Source: Gallionellales bacterium GWA2_54_124
GTDB lineage: Bacteria > Pseudomonadota > Gammaproteobacteria > Burkholderiales > Gallionellaceae
Assembly (NCBI GenBank): GCA_001801025.1
Contig: MGWO01000007.1
Span: 1,116,001-1,180,000, forward strand
DNA length: 64,000 nucleotides
Direction of reading: 5' to 3'
The notes below the pieces were generated by a model that made no database searches, had not been told where the DNA came from, and worked only from the letters and a program-made list of their open reading frames with translations. Position 1 is the stretch's first letter. Every line of letters begins with the position of its first letter. Below are positions 20,796-30,913 of this stretch, piece after piece. The translations under genes were made by a program, and so were the position numbers.

Positions 20796-21103
20796 TTGTT
20801 TACCTCTACATTGAGTTTCATCTCAGGGTGAATCGCACATTCCACTTCAACCTTGCCAGCCTGTGTGAAGGTAACCTTCTTAGATTGCCCTTGAGGATAT
20901 GATCCTAAATCAAATGTCTGCGCATCTGAAAGTGAGAACACATTGTGGTTAAATGGATCGGAATTTTTAAATTCAATCACATCGCCAACTTTAAGCTTTA
21001 ACTCTTTTTTGGTAAATTTTTTATCCTTTTGCTCAATCAGATATTCAGCTGAAAAAGCGGTGGAACTTAGCAAGGTTAGTGTAAGCATAGCAAGTAATTT
21101 CAT
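20792..21103 (-). CDS. Cupredoxin (plastocyanin/amicyanin-like) copper protein
   Basis: Signal peptide; FNHNVF histidine and CAIHPEM (C-x2-H-x2-M) type-1 copper ligands. Confidence 0.82.
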   Translation of the reverse strand: MKLLAMLTLTLLSSTAFSAEYLIEQKDKKFTKKELKLKVGDVIEFKNSDPFNHNVFSLSDAQTFDLGSYPQGQSKKVTFTQAGKVEVECAIHPEMKLNVEVNK

Positions 21104-21130
21104 TGTGTTTCTCCTTTATAATTGAAAAAC

Positions 21131-22768
21131 TTATTTACGAAGCTTAAATTTGGACATCATGAACTCTAATTCTTCTGCGGTATGCCTCAGTTCAATTGAA
21201 TTTTCATCCAATCTAGATGACTGAGCACCAGACTGAGAAGCCATTTTTCCGAGCGATAAAACACTGTGTTGAATATTCTCAACGGAATGCCTTTGATCAG
21301 TCATCAACACCTCAATCGATTTCATCACGCTTTGCATATTGACCGCCGCATGACTAGCCTGCGTCACGGAGTCCGCAATATCTTTTAAACGCTGGCCATT
21401 TTCGCCCGCACCGACAGTAGAGTCCTCTAGCGCCTGGACGGTAAGATCTGCATCACTACGAATGTTCAGTGCGATTACATGAATTTCCTTAGTGGCTTTG
21501 GCTGTCATCTCCGCTAGTTTACGTACTTCATCCGCGACAACTGCAAAACCTCGTCCCTGCTCACCCGCTCGAGCGGCTTCAATTGCGGCATTAAGTGCAA
21601 GTAAATTAGTTTGATCAGCAATACCCTGTATGACTTTACTGATTTTAGAAATATCATCAACTGAATGCACCAAAGCCTGAGCCACTTTTAGCGTGCTGCC
21701 CATTTTTATTTGGTATTCGCCAAAGTGCTGCACCATTTGCCCCATTCCAGCCAAATTATTTTCTACTGCTTCGACCGTATTCTGTGCACTTGCAATGGCA
21801 TTATGCAGATAATCAGATGTCTGAGAAGTCGCCGTCAACACTTCGGAAGAGGCATGCTCAAATCCAGAAACAGCCATCTGAAGATGACTTTCAATATCGC
21901 GTGACTGTAGCGCCGACTCATGGATGGACTGAGCATGACATGTGACTTCACTGGAACGTGAGTGTATAGAAGCCACTGTTGCATTGAGACTTTCCAATGT
22001 CAACTTTAGCGCATAAAGGGTTTTTCCTACCTCATCTTTACCATAATCTCCTACCACTTCGCTCAAATCACCTTGCGCCATTTGCTCTATGGCATTTTCC
22101 ATTCGATTGAGCGGTCTGGTTAATAGATTTTTAAGCACTACTGCAAGAAGTGATAACAAAAATGCAGCCGCCAAAACAACACCTACCAACGTGTAAATCA
22201 TATTGTCGCCGCGCACGTTATTTTCTTCGGCCAGACGCTCAAGCTCCTTCTCTTCCTCATCCAAAATGGCTGTGGAAAGTTCGTTTATCTGAGCAAGGGT
22301 ATTGCCAATTTCTTTTAATTTGAGCATAGCCTCGCTGTCATCATTCTTTTTTGCAGCACGAATGACATCCATACGCAAGGGCTTGATTTGTTCGTTAAGT
22401 TTGACTAGCTCAGCAACCTTGGAATTTCCAGCCAAACTGGTCGTCAAATTTTGCAGACTTTCATCCAATAATGAAGCAGATTTGATGGCGTCAATTGCTG
22501 ATGATCTGATGTCGTCTGGTTCGCTTGACGAAATCAGTCGATACATCGCTTTGTCCATAGAGAGTGTAGAGGCGCGGGCCATGACCGATGAATTCAATCC
22601 TTGCTTGGCACGCGCTATACCAATCTGAAAAGAATCAGACAGGTGTTGAATTCCCATTCCGCCGACAAGACCTACAATAATCATGCCAATGCCAAAAAGC
22701 CCCATCAGCCAATAAATCTTTTTTGACCAGCTGATATTACCAATTGCCTGCTCGATCCTGGACGCCAT
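21131..22768 (-). CDS. Methyl-accepting chemotaxis protein (4HB sensor, HAMP)
   Basis: TM-4HB-TM-HAMP, then [43 protein letters not shown]. Confidence 0.9.
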   Translation of the reverse strand: MASRIEQAIGNISWSKKIYWLMGLFGIGMIIVGLVGGMGIQHLSDSFQIGIARAKQGLNSSVMARASTLSMDKAMYRLISSSEPDDIRSSAIDAIKSASLLDESLQNLTTSLAGNSKVAELVKLNEQIKPLRMDVIRAAKKNDDSEAMLKLKEIGNTLAQINELSTAILDEEEKELERLAEENNVRGDNMIYTLVGVVLAAAFLLSLLAVVLKNLLTRPLNRMENAIEQMAQGDLSEVVGDYGKDEVGKTLYALKLTLESLNATVASIHSRSSEVTCHAQSIHESALQSRDIESHLQMAVSGFEHASSEVLTATSQTSDYLHNAIASAQNTVEAVENNLAGMGQMVQHFGEYQIKMGSTLKVAQALVHSVDDISKISKVIQGIADQTNLLALNAAIEAARAGEQGRGFAVVADEVRKLAEMTAKATKEIHVIALNIRSDADLTVQALEDSTVGAGENGQRLKDIADSVTQASHAAVNMQSVMKSIEVLMTDQRHSVENIQHSVLSLGKMASQSGAQSSRLDENSIELRHTAEELEFMMSKFKLRK

Positions 22769-22956
22769 GGGCTCTCCAATAAATTGGTTTTAATATTTAC
22801 AATACTTGACTATAACACACAGGATTATTCTTACAAATTTTCTTATCTTTGTAAATAAAATTTCAACTTTTACTAATCAGCCACGTGGCTAATACAAAGG
22901 TATGCGCTTCGGATTAAAAAGAACCATCCCCTAAACCAATTAAAATATGATCAAAA

Positions 22957-25057
22957 TCAATTTGATAGAGTAAATCTTGACACGATTGACTCCAAGTCAC
23001 TGGCAGATACACCAAGACTCCCAGCATGGGCATGGAGCTGAACAGACTGCTTCTTATTACCCTCACTAATCATCGAAAGTTCATCAATATTTTCACTGAT
23101 GCTTTTAACAGCCGCCTCCTGAGAATGCATGGCGATATCAATTTCAGCCATGGTTCGCCCCATACTTTCAGCTTGTACCAATGCATATCCTATCCCCTGT
23201 GCAACATCGCGCAACCGATTTGCGTTTTCTCTCGCATCACTGACCGATTGTTCAAGTGATCCGACAGTGCTACTGACGTTACCTCCAATATCGACCGCAA
23301 TCGCTGCTATTTCAGAGTTGGCAACTTGCGTTTGCGCTGCCAGACGACTAATTTCCTGTGCGATATCAGCAAAACTATGCGACCTGATACCATCACATAT
23401 ATTGACACCTTCTGGGGGAAATTGGCTTGGATACAGTCCTTGTCTGGTCGCTGTCTGGCGATTGTCAATAATGGAGGCGAGTTCTTGAACAGAGATGAGC
23501 ACGTCCTTCATCGCCTGTGAAGCATCTGAGGCGAGTTGATGTCCGTTATCAATAAGCGATACGGTATCATTTACAAGCAAACGTATTTCTTTTGCAGACT
23601 CAGCGACACCCTGTGCTAAAGTGCGAACCTCGCTTGCAACAACACTAAAGCCTTTACCATACTCGCCTGCACGCGCTGCCTCTACAGCGGCATTAAGTGC
23701 AAGTATATTAGTTTGAAAAGCGATGCTGTTTATGACGCCAATAATTTCCCCTACCTTTTTTGAGCTCGCAGCAATTGTTCCTATATTATCGACTACTTTT
23801 TCGACAATATTACCGCCACGATCCACCGTTTCACTGGCATTTTTGGCTAGAAACACACCGCGTTTGGCCTGACTTGACGCATTGATAGCCAGTTGCTCAG
23901 TTTGCTTGGCAACATCTGAAATTGAACGCGTAACGTCAGTAATTGAAGCAACAGAATTTAGCAAGCTGCGCGAACTGCTCATGGTATCTTCCATCCCATT
24001 GCGATAGCTCTCGAACTGTTCAACCATGAGTTCCATTGAAGTCAAATTAGAGTGAGCATCTTGAATGGTAGCTTCGCTGCTTTGAATTGCGATGGATATA
24101 TTTTCAACGGTTTGTAATGTTGCAGCGAGCACCACTTGCGAACGTTCGCGAACTCCATTCATCGCGGCATCCATTAACTTGCCATCTAAAGTAACGGCGT
24201 TCGCAATCAGATCTATGTCTCGCGCGTGTGTAGAAATAAGATTAGAGCCGTCTCGAATCTGCACGACCATATTGTTCAAGCTATTGACTGTGCGTCCACA
24301 TGAGGAAAGCATATTGCCAATTTCGTCACTACTTTTCCCATCAATAGCAAAATTCAGTTTCCCATCAGCCATATCGGCCATCGCAATTTCCATGCGGCGC
24401 AAAGGGGTCAATAGTAACTGACGCAACAAAAAAGACAGGAAAGATACTATAAAAATGGCAGCAAGTACGGTTTCAGATAGTAATTTGATACGTGCATTAC
24501 CACGTTCAGCATTGTCTGCTGCTAACTTTGCCAAAAATTTCTGCTCAGTCTGAAGCGTCTTGCTTGATAATTCGTCAATTCTTTGAATCGCATCGCCAAT
24601 ATCCTTTAATTTGGCCAATGCATTTTGATGCATCATTGTTTTTGGCTGATAGAAGCACTTGCATTCTAGGCTGTTTGATCTGCTGATTAAGCCCAACCAA
24701 TTCCTTTACATCAGCGCTATCTGGTAAAGCCAGAGAAAGTTTTTGCAACGCCTCATCAAGCAATGATGCCTGTTTAATTGCAGAGATAGCTGCCGCGCGA
24801 ATATCAGCACTTTCGCTTGCTAAAATTAAACGATAAAGTGCTTGGTCCATCGCCATTGTGGATATGCGAGCCGCGGTAGCAGAGTCTAATCGTGTACGAG
24901 TTACTTCAACGCCTGTTTGAAAACTTGACGATAGATTACTGATTGTTCTTGCACCGACAGCTCCCACAGCCACTATACCAGCACTAAAAACCACAACCAA
25001 TATTATGATTTTTGTGCCCCACGAGAGATCAAAGAATAATTTTTTCACAGTCCACAC
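22957..25057 (-). pseudogene. Second methyl-accepting chemotaxis protein, split by a frameshift
   Basis: ORF 24575-25057 (TM + 4HB start) and ORF 22957-24696 (HAMP + signalling domain [29 protein letters not shown]). The shift is near 24620-24632, where DASK continues as ALAKLKDIG in another frame. Confidence 0.8.
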
Positions 25058-25664
25058 CTAACACTAACATAATCACATTTATATCGTAAAATACTATAAT
25101 TCTTGTTGCAACTTGATTTTTATTTCAAATAACGGCACAACACAAAGACTTAAAACGCAATATATTCAATATGTTAAATAAATTCATCTATTAAAATCCT
25201 GAGGTATAAGTAAACTGTCGCCGAAAAAATATGATATTTTTCCAACACACGCTAACAGCAACTCAGATAAAATCAAGGAATATACTAATAAACCAGTTCA
25301 ACTCCTCTCAACCCTACCTCGTCACCGAATTTACTCGATGACACAATCCCATCCAGTGCAGTTCAGCTCGCCAAATGGAGCTGTGGTTAAATTTCAGGGT
25401 AAGCAGCGATTATGGCAAGTCTAGCAAAAAAATAGGCACCTGATTAAAGGTGCCCAAAGGAGGAAAGAACATATCAAGGAGGTCTTGATCGTATCGGTTA
25501 AGCATTATGCGCGATCAGTATTACAAAAATATTACATCGCCGCCGTTTCGATGAACAACCCCATTACCAATTACATTGCAGTATTTTCGGTGTTTATGAC
25601 AATCTCCGTCCATATTAAAGGAAAGAAATTGTCATCTTTTTACACGAGAATTGCAGCCGTAGTG

Positions 25665-25949
25665 TTAATAACCCGTTTTTTTGAAGAACACTAAATTGAG
25701 GGCGTGCATCCGATGGTGAAAATCAGCCGTGGTGATATGCCCAAGTTGAAGCAGGGATAGCAGGATGCCGAAGGCGGTGTTCTGATAGCCAGACAGCATG
25801 GCTGCTTCATCCTTTTTGTCACTAAATTCAAACTGGTCATCGTAATCATTAATGGCTTCCACAAGGTCGTCAAAATCTTCAAGCAGATGCTCGATCCGTT
25901 TGTCGTCGTACTTGAACTGCCTCATCAACTTGTTGATTGAATTACTCAT
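25665..25949 (-). CDS. Hypothetical protein
   Basis: 94-aa ORF, good composition, RBS-like AGGAG upstream on the minus strand. Confidence 0.5.
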   Translation of the reverse strand: MSNSINKLMRQFKYDDKRIEHLLEDFDDLVEAINDYDDQFEFSDKKDEAAMLSGYQNTAFGILLSLLQLGHITTADFHHRMHALNLVFFKKTGY

Positions 25950-26205
25950 AATTTACTTCTCCTGATTTTATAAATTTAATACTGAAATATTTGTTTGCGG
26001 TTTTAACATCAGGAATCGATCTGATTGCCGATCTGATAGGGGGAGGGCATCCAAAATGGCCTGCTATGAACCCTAGTCATCTCGCCGGTACGAGCAACGC
26101 GGTATTAAATCCGCAGTGCCAGGGAGCATGCTCATGCCGAAAAGTAGAATGGCTTTCAGCATTGCAGGCTCCCTGATGACTCGCCCGTCCGGAGCGCTAC
26201 GCCTG

Positions 26206-27882
26206 TTATGCTGCCTCACGGATCGTTTGTGTAAGCCACGCGCCTGTGTGCTTCAGGTGAGTAGACTCATCTGATTGCCCGACACGCATCTCTTTCAATG
26301 CCTGCTGCAATTGAGCCTCCATCTCATGACCGGTTACCACTTCCGGCAACTTTCTGATTAAGTCGCGACCGAGTTTTGTCGAACGGAGGGTGCGCGCCTG
26401 CGTTGATGGCAGGCCCTCATGGTCTGTTTGCGGAGTGACATCAATCAGCTTTTCGTTGATCAGGTTGGTAATGGCCGCGACACGAGTGGATTCTGTACCG
26501 ATCCATTTTTTAGCCATCATCCGCAGCAGTGAAGACTCGGTAAAATACTTTGGCTTCCCGTAATTTTCGCGCGTCAGACGAACCGTGACCGGAAACTCAT
26601 CGCCCGTTTTGTAGATGGCCAGTTTTTTCTGGTTGGCCAGAATGTTTTGATTTTTCAGCAGATCACGATCGGGTGAGTCATATGAAATGGTTTCCCACCT
26701 TTCATTTGAAGAGAAATATTCTCCACCGATCTCAATTGTTTGAGTGCGATCCATAAGGATAAGATGGTTTTTTTGATACAGCTCATTCAATCGAATCAAC
26801 TCAAAGATGCGCGTGGCTTCCTCTGTCATGCCAGCGGGTAAATCATCCCTCATGGCGACGATAGCGTGATGTACGGCAAAGTCATCAGACGATGTGCCCG
26901 GCAGCTGCGTCGAGTTGGTACGGGGATAGCTGATCGTGCCGGACTCATAAAGCTTTTGAATCGCTTTATAACCTTCATCCAGTGGGATGCCGATGTCTGC
27001 TGCATCTGCCAGCAACGCAGTGAGTGTGTAGGGGAGGGGCCTCGTTGGCTCAAAGGGGACTCCCATCTCATCGGTGTAGTAGCAACTTTCATCCTTTCGA
27101 TAAATGCCGCCTTGCGCGCCTGCGAGTCTCTTGAAATCCACGATATGGTCACACGGCTGATCACCTTGTATTAATTCGAGCAGGATGTCACCCAGCATCA
27201 CATAGGCCGTCTCATATCCGTCTTGTATAACATTTTCAGCTTGCTGGTCATTGGTGACGATTTCATTGAGCAAGCGTGTTTTAACGCGACCGATATTGGC
27301 TTTAGATTTGAGGAGGACGGAGAATGCACGGCTTAAATTCATGCCAAACAGCCAGTCCATTTCATGGCGCACACGTCCAGCTTGGTAATAATGATCGGTC
27401 TCTGACAGCGGACGCAAGTTTTGCAAGGATTTTTTAAGTGACTCTGTTTCCAGCGCAGACATCCACAGTCGCAAAACTTCTCCAGAATAATTTTGGGCCT
27501 GTAATATCTGACGACCGATGACTTCGCCTTCCTCATCAGGATCGGTGGCGAGAACAACCAAATCGGCCTGGCTCAGGTATTTTCCGATATTGTCGAAATG
27601 ACCACGATGTTCATCCTTGACTTGCCATACCCAAGTTTTTGGCAGGATAGGCAGGTTTTCCAGGCACCATGGGCCAGCACCGATATACGTCTCTGGCTTC
27701 GCCAAGTTCAGCATATGTCCATACGCATGTCCGATGACGACCCCTTCTCCGAAATGCATCTGATCACGACCTTTTTCAGCGCCAAGTACCTTGGCCAGCG
27801 TACGCGCTTGTGATGGTTTTTCGCACAAATAGAAAGTGTTACGTGCGGATGGGTTTGTTGTGATTTTTACTGCTTGTTTCAT
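26206..27882 (-). CDS. Type IA DNA topoisomerase (TopB/topoisomerase III-like, mobile-element type)
   Basis: TOPRIM (FYLCEKPSQARTLAKVLG, ATDPDEEGEVIGRQIL), active-site region TISYPRTNSTQLP, GRVKTRLLNEIV. Confidence 0.85.
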   Translation of the reverse strand: MKQAVKITTNPSARNTFYLCEKPSQARTLAKVLGAEKGRDQMHFGEGVVIGHAYGHMLNLAKPETYIGAGPWCLENLPILPKTWVWQVKDEHRGHFDNIGKYLSQADLVVLATDPDEEGEVIGRQILQAQNYSGEVLRLWMSALETESLKKSLQNLRPLSETDHYYQAGRVRHEMDWLFGMNLSRAFSVLLKSKANIGRVKTRLLNEIVTNDQQAENVIQDGYETAYVMLGDILLELIQGDQPCDHIVDFKRLAGAQGGIYRKDESCYYTDEMGVPFEPTRPLPYTLTALLADAADIGIPLDEGYKAIQKLYESGTISYPRTNSTQLPGTSSDDFAVHHAIVAMRDDLPAGMTEEATRIFELIRLNELYQKNHLILMDRTQTIEIGGEYFSSNERWETISYDSPDRDLLKNQNILANQKKLAIYKTGDEFPVTVRLTRENYGKPKYFTESSLLRMMAKKWIGTESTRVAAITNLINEKLIDVTPQTDHEGLPSTQARTLRSTKLGRDLIRKLPEVVTGHEMEAQLQQALKEMRVGQSDESTHLKHTGAWLTQTIREAA

Positions 27883-28046
27883 TTTTGAAGCTCCTTTATG
27901 TGTAGGAGTTCATTCTGCCTAAGTCGAATATTTTCCAAAGCACTATTTTTATGCAAAGAAAATTACGAGATTTTGGTGAAAATTATAAGGTTATTTTGGC
28001 TACGTACTGCTGTGGCGAGAAGTATCGAAAATCGTTAATCCGGATC

Positions 28047-28190
28047 GATTGCGGAGAATTAAAATTTGAATCTCGAATTTTGTTCAACAGAGAGTGATTG
28101 AGCGATACTGCTGCGCAAAGGGTTTCTTGCTAAAATTCAAGAGTGATGTGGCAGAGAGCGGTACTTTAAAATTTTGCACAGAAGTTTTTT
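28047..28190 (+). repeat. Degenerate dispersed repeat, copy A
   Basis: Blockwise similarity to 60004-60125: GGAGAATT, ATTTGAA, AGAGAGTGATT, GCGCAAA(A)GG, AAGAG.GAT.T.GCAGAGA, GGTACTT, AAGTTTTT. Confidence 0.55.
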
Positions 28191-28540
28191 GAGGCGCAGT
28201 GCTGTCTGGTTAAGACCTATATGATGGCTGGTGCTTCGGGATGAATTCATCTGTGCAGATTGATGAGCGCTCTGCAATCTCATGCGTATTTGAATGTGTG
28301 CATACATTCCGGTTTTCAGTGATTGGTGAATCGTTACTGACTCAGTACAAGCCCTGTGAATGGAGGAAGGGGAATATAGGCAGTCGGTAAAAGGGCTACA
28401 AACCGGAAAGTTCGATACCACCAGTAAAAAGGCTACTTTGAATGAAAACTGTTATTATCAGACAACCTCTTAATTTTGCGGATGGAAGGTGATAATCCTT
28501 CTGATGTACGTTAGGGAATTCAACATGTTAGGAATCTTTA

Positions 28541-28741
28541 ATGGCAGATAATACAAAACGTAACCCTTTGGCGGCGGATACTGAACCTACGGATGATGAG
28601 TTAGGTGATGTGATGCGTGAGGCGCGTGATTTAGCGATGCTGCGAAAAGGGCAATCGGATAGCTGGATGCGCAGCATGCTTGTGCAAGCAGTTGCGGATG
28701 CTCGTGCCAGAGACACGGTTGTTGTGCATGATGCAGCCTGA
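28541..28741 (+). CDS. Small protein upstream of zeta-like kinase (candidate antitoxin)
   Basis: 66 aa; its stop overlaps the start of the downstream P-loop ORF. Confidence 0.55.
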   Translation: MADNTKRNPLAADTEPTDDELGDVMREARDLAMLRKGQSDSWMRSMLVQAVADARARDTVVVHDAA

Positions 28742-29324
28742 ACAGCCTCGATTATTACTTGTCGCGGGGCCCAATGGGGCTGGCAAAACAACAGTGACCG
28801 AGCGCGGTCTGGCGCATGAATGGTTTTCCGGTTGCGAGTATATAAACCCAGATTTCATCGCTCGTGATCAGTTTGGCGACTGGAACTCTCAGTCTGCTGT
28901 AATACAGGCGGCTAATTTTGCCAGCGAACTGCGTGAAAACTGTCTTGCCTCCCAGCGTACGGGCGGCAAAATATTGATGTCTGATGGTCAAGGTTTAGGC
29001 GTGGATGGATTGACTAAATTCATTGCGGTTTTTGATAAATCTGAAACGCTTGTGGCCGTCATTATGACCATGCCAAAGAATGTAAATTCGACATATTCAA
29101 AACTGTCTGAAAAATACAAACCGGTCAGTAAGAATGTTGATGAGTTTATGGGTTTTGGCACCGCCAAGCTTGAAAAAGGTGACTCTTTCATCGTATTAGA
29201 AGCGCCTCACCTCTCTTTTGCAATGGATGTGGTGTATGCAACCAAAGAATTTATGGCAACGTCTGAGCGTAACACGGCTGAAACTCGGGCCAAGAATGAG
29301 CAAGAGCAGAAAGATAAGCTGTAA
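28728..29324 (+). CDS. Chimeric ORF: zeta-toxin-like P-loop kinase N-terminus fused to an unrelated C-terminal half
   Basis: LLLVAGPNGAGKTTVTERGL...YINPDFIARDQFG...ASELRENCLASQRT is zeta-like. From ~GGKILMSDGQGLGVDGLTKF onward it no longer resembles zeta kinases. Confidence 0.6.
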   Translation: MMQPEQPRLLLVAGPNGAGKTTVTERGLAHEWFSGCEYINPDFIARDQFGDWNSQSAVIQAANFASELRENCLASQRTGGKILMSDGQGLGVDGLTKFIAVFDKSETLVAVIMTMPKNVNSTYSKLSEKYKPVSKNVDEFMGFGTAKLEKGDSFIVLEAPHLSFAMDVVYATKEFMATSERNTAETRAKNEQEQKDKL

Positions 29325-29338
29325 TTGGCGGCGATGCG

Positions 29339-29710
29339 ATGAAATACACATTCCAGAAGATCTTCATTGTTGTTTTTTGTTCGGTGTTCGTGATGATCGG
29401 TACACCTTCACTGATTAATGCAATTCAAGGCGGTGGGAATTTGTTCGGTCTAGTTTGGGGCGGCATGTTTGTATTTATTCCACTCAGTATTGCGATTTAT
29501 TGGTTAAGGCAACTATCCAGATTCCAGAAGATGACGTACGTGTGGTACAAAACCGTTTATACCGACAATGTGCAGGGTAATAAGGTCTCATGTTTCGTGT
29601 GCGGCAATGACAGCATCCACGTTCGGGCACTGATGAACAAAACTTTTCACCGTGAACATTTTTGTACTCAATGCGGCAAAACGCTTTATTACTCGCCTGA
29701 GCAAGGCTGA
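29339..29710 (+). CDS. Membrane protein with C-terminal zinc-ribbon-like CxxC pairs
   Basis: Two TM segments, then CFVCGNDSIHVRALMNKTFHREHFCTQCGK. Confidence 0.5.
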   Translation: MKYTFQKIFIVVFCSVFVMIGTPSLINAIQGGGNLFGLVWGGMFVFIPLSIAIYWLRQLSRFQKMTYVWYKTVYTDNVQGNKVSCFVCGNDSIHVRALMNKTFHREHFCTQCGKTLYYSPEQG

Positions 29711-29861
29711 TTAATTACGTAAGAACCGTGAATCCCTTCCGTGAGCGTTAGTACTGTCTCTGTGCTGAGGCAGTACTATGGCGGAGGTCTCTGGTGTAGC
29801 GTTGTCATGACTACCACCTAGTAAGCGCAATGTTACTCGGCGACTTATAAACCTACACTAC

Positions 29862-30140
29862 AGCAGGCGGGAATCTCTGACAAAACATGAGGTTCAGCCT
29901 ATTTCCACTGTCGGAGACGTTGGGCAGCGATGGGCATCGCGATGCGACGTTGATCATCTTGACCTATCGTCATGGTCTGCGAGTCAGCGAACTGGTTAGT
30001 CTGCGCTGGGATCAGGTCGACCTGCGGCAGGGTTTGATGCACATTAATCGATTGAAACAGGGCAATCCCAGTGTGCATCCGATACGCAGCCCAGAATTGC
30101 GCGCGTTGTGCTGACTGCAGCGTGACTATGGGGGAGGTTT
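29862..30140 (+). pseudogene. XerD/FimB-like tyrosine recombinase relic
   Basis: GHRDATLIILTYRHGLRVSELVSLRWDQVDLRQGLMHINRLKQGNPSVHPIRSPELRAL then stop; an upstream piece (RESLTKHEVQ) is in another frame. Confidence 0.75.
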
Positions 30141-30213
30141 TGGCACGAATCCACCACTACGAGCCTGTCGCTGCGTGATTCGATTCAATTAACGGTCGCC
30201 GAAGGGGATTAGC

Positions 30214-30456
30214 ATGGATGTATTGTTGGATGTCGTTAAGGTTAAGACCAGTCTAGATTACAGGCTGTATCTTGAGTTTGAGAACGGAGAAAATCGCATT
30301 TTTGACATGTCCCCATACTTGGAGAAAAAGCCTTTTGTTCCTTTGAAAGTGTTGTCGCTGTTCGCTATGGCCTCCATAGATTATGGAACCGTGGTATGGC
30401 CTGGGAATATTGATGTGGCCCCCGAAACGCTTTATCCTCGCTCTGTTCCGGTATAA
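30214..30456 (+). CDS. DUF2442-like small protein
   Basis: YLEFENGENRIFDMSPYLEK...VVWPGNIDVAPETLY is the DUF2442 pattern. Confidence 0.75.
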   Translation: MDVLLDVVKVKTSLDYRLYLEFENGENRIFDMSPYLEKKPFVPLKVLSLFAMASIDYGTVVWPGNIDVAPETLYPRSVPV

Positions 30457-30913
30457 AATTCTGTTGCCCTCCAGAGACTCTTTGAAACCGGTGGTTTTTA
30501 TTTTGTGGTTGGTTCTATGGACGTAAATATTTTGAATCTGTCAGGATTTTAAGCAGACCAGCACCGAGTCCTGAGGATGTAATATGTCCGATGAGTGTAG
30601 GGATGTTTCGGAAATGGTACGTCAAACTTGATTGAGGTGAATTTCAGCTATTTATCCGATACCAGATAGTCATATGACATGCACAAGGGCTTTTTGAACA
30701 GCTGCAAGGTGCCTTTTGCCTACCCTCAGGATATTGAATCTGAACGACTGCAACAGACCTTCAATTAAGGGGATGAGTGACTCGTGATCGGCAAAAACGG
30801 GCAGAGGTGCGGCCTCGAACACAATTGACCATGAGTGAACGTTCAGTATCGTGTTGAGCAAGTGCTACAATTCTTAGAGAATTTTCTATCGTATAAATCT
30901 ACAAGGCAGTCCA

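Noticed and set aside
22879-22890. AGCCACGTGGCT palindrome between the two MCP genes
   Set aside because: Only 12 bp with no T-run or second copy seen; could be chance or an operator, not supportable alone.
25485-25694. 69-aa ORF after the hairpins
   Set aside because: Overlaps the second hairpin and has weak coding character.
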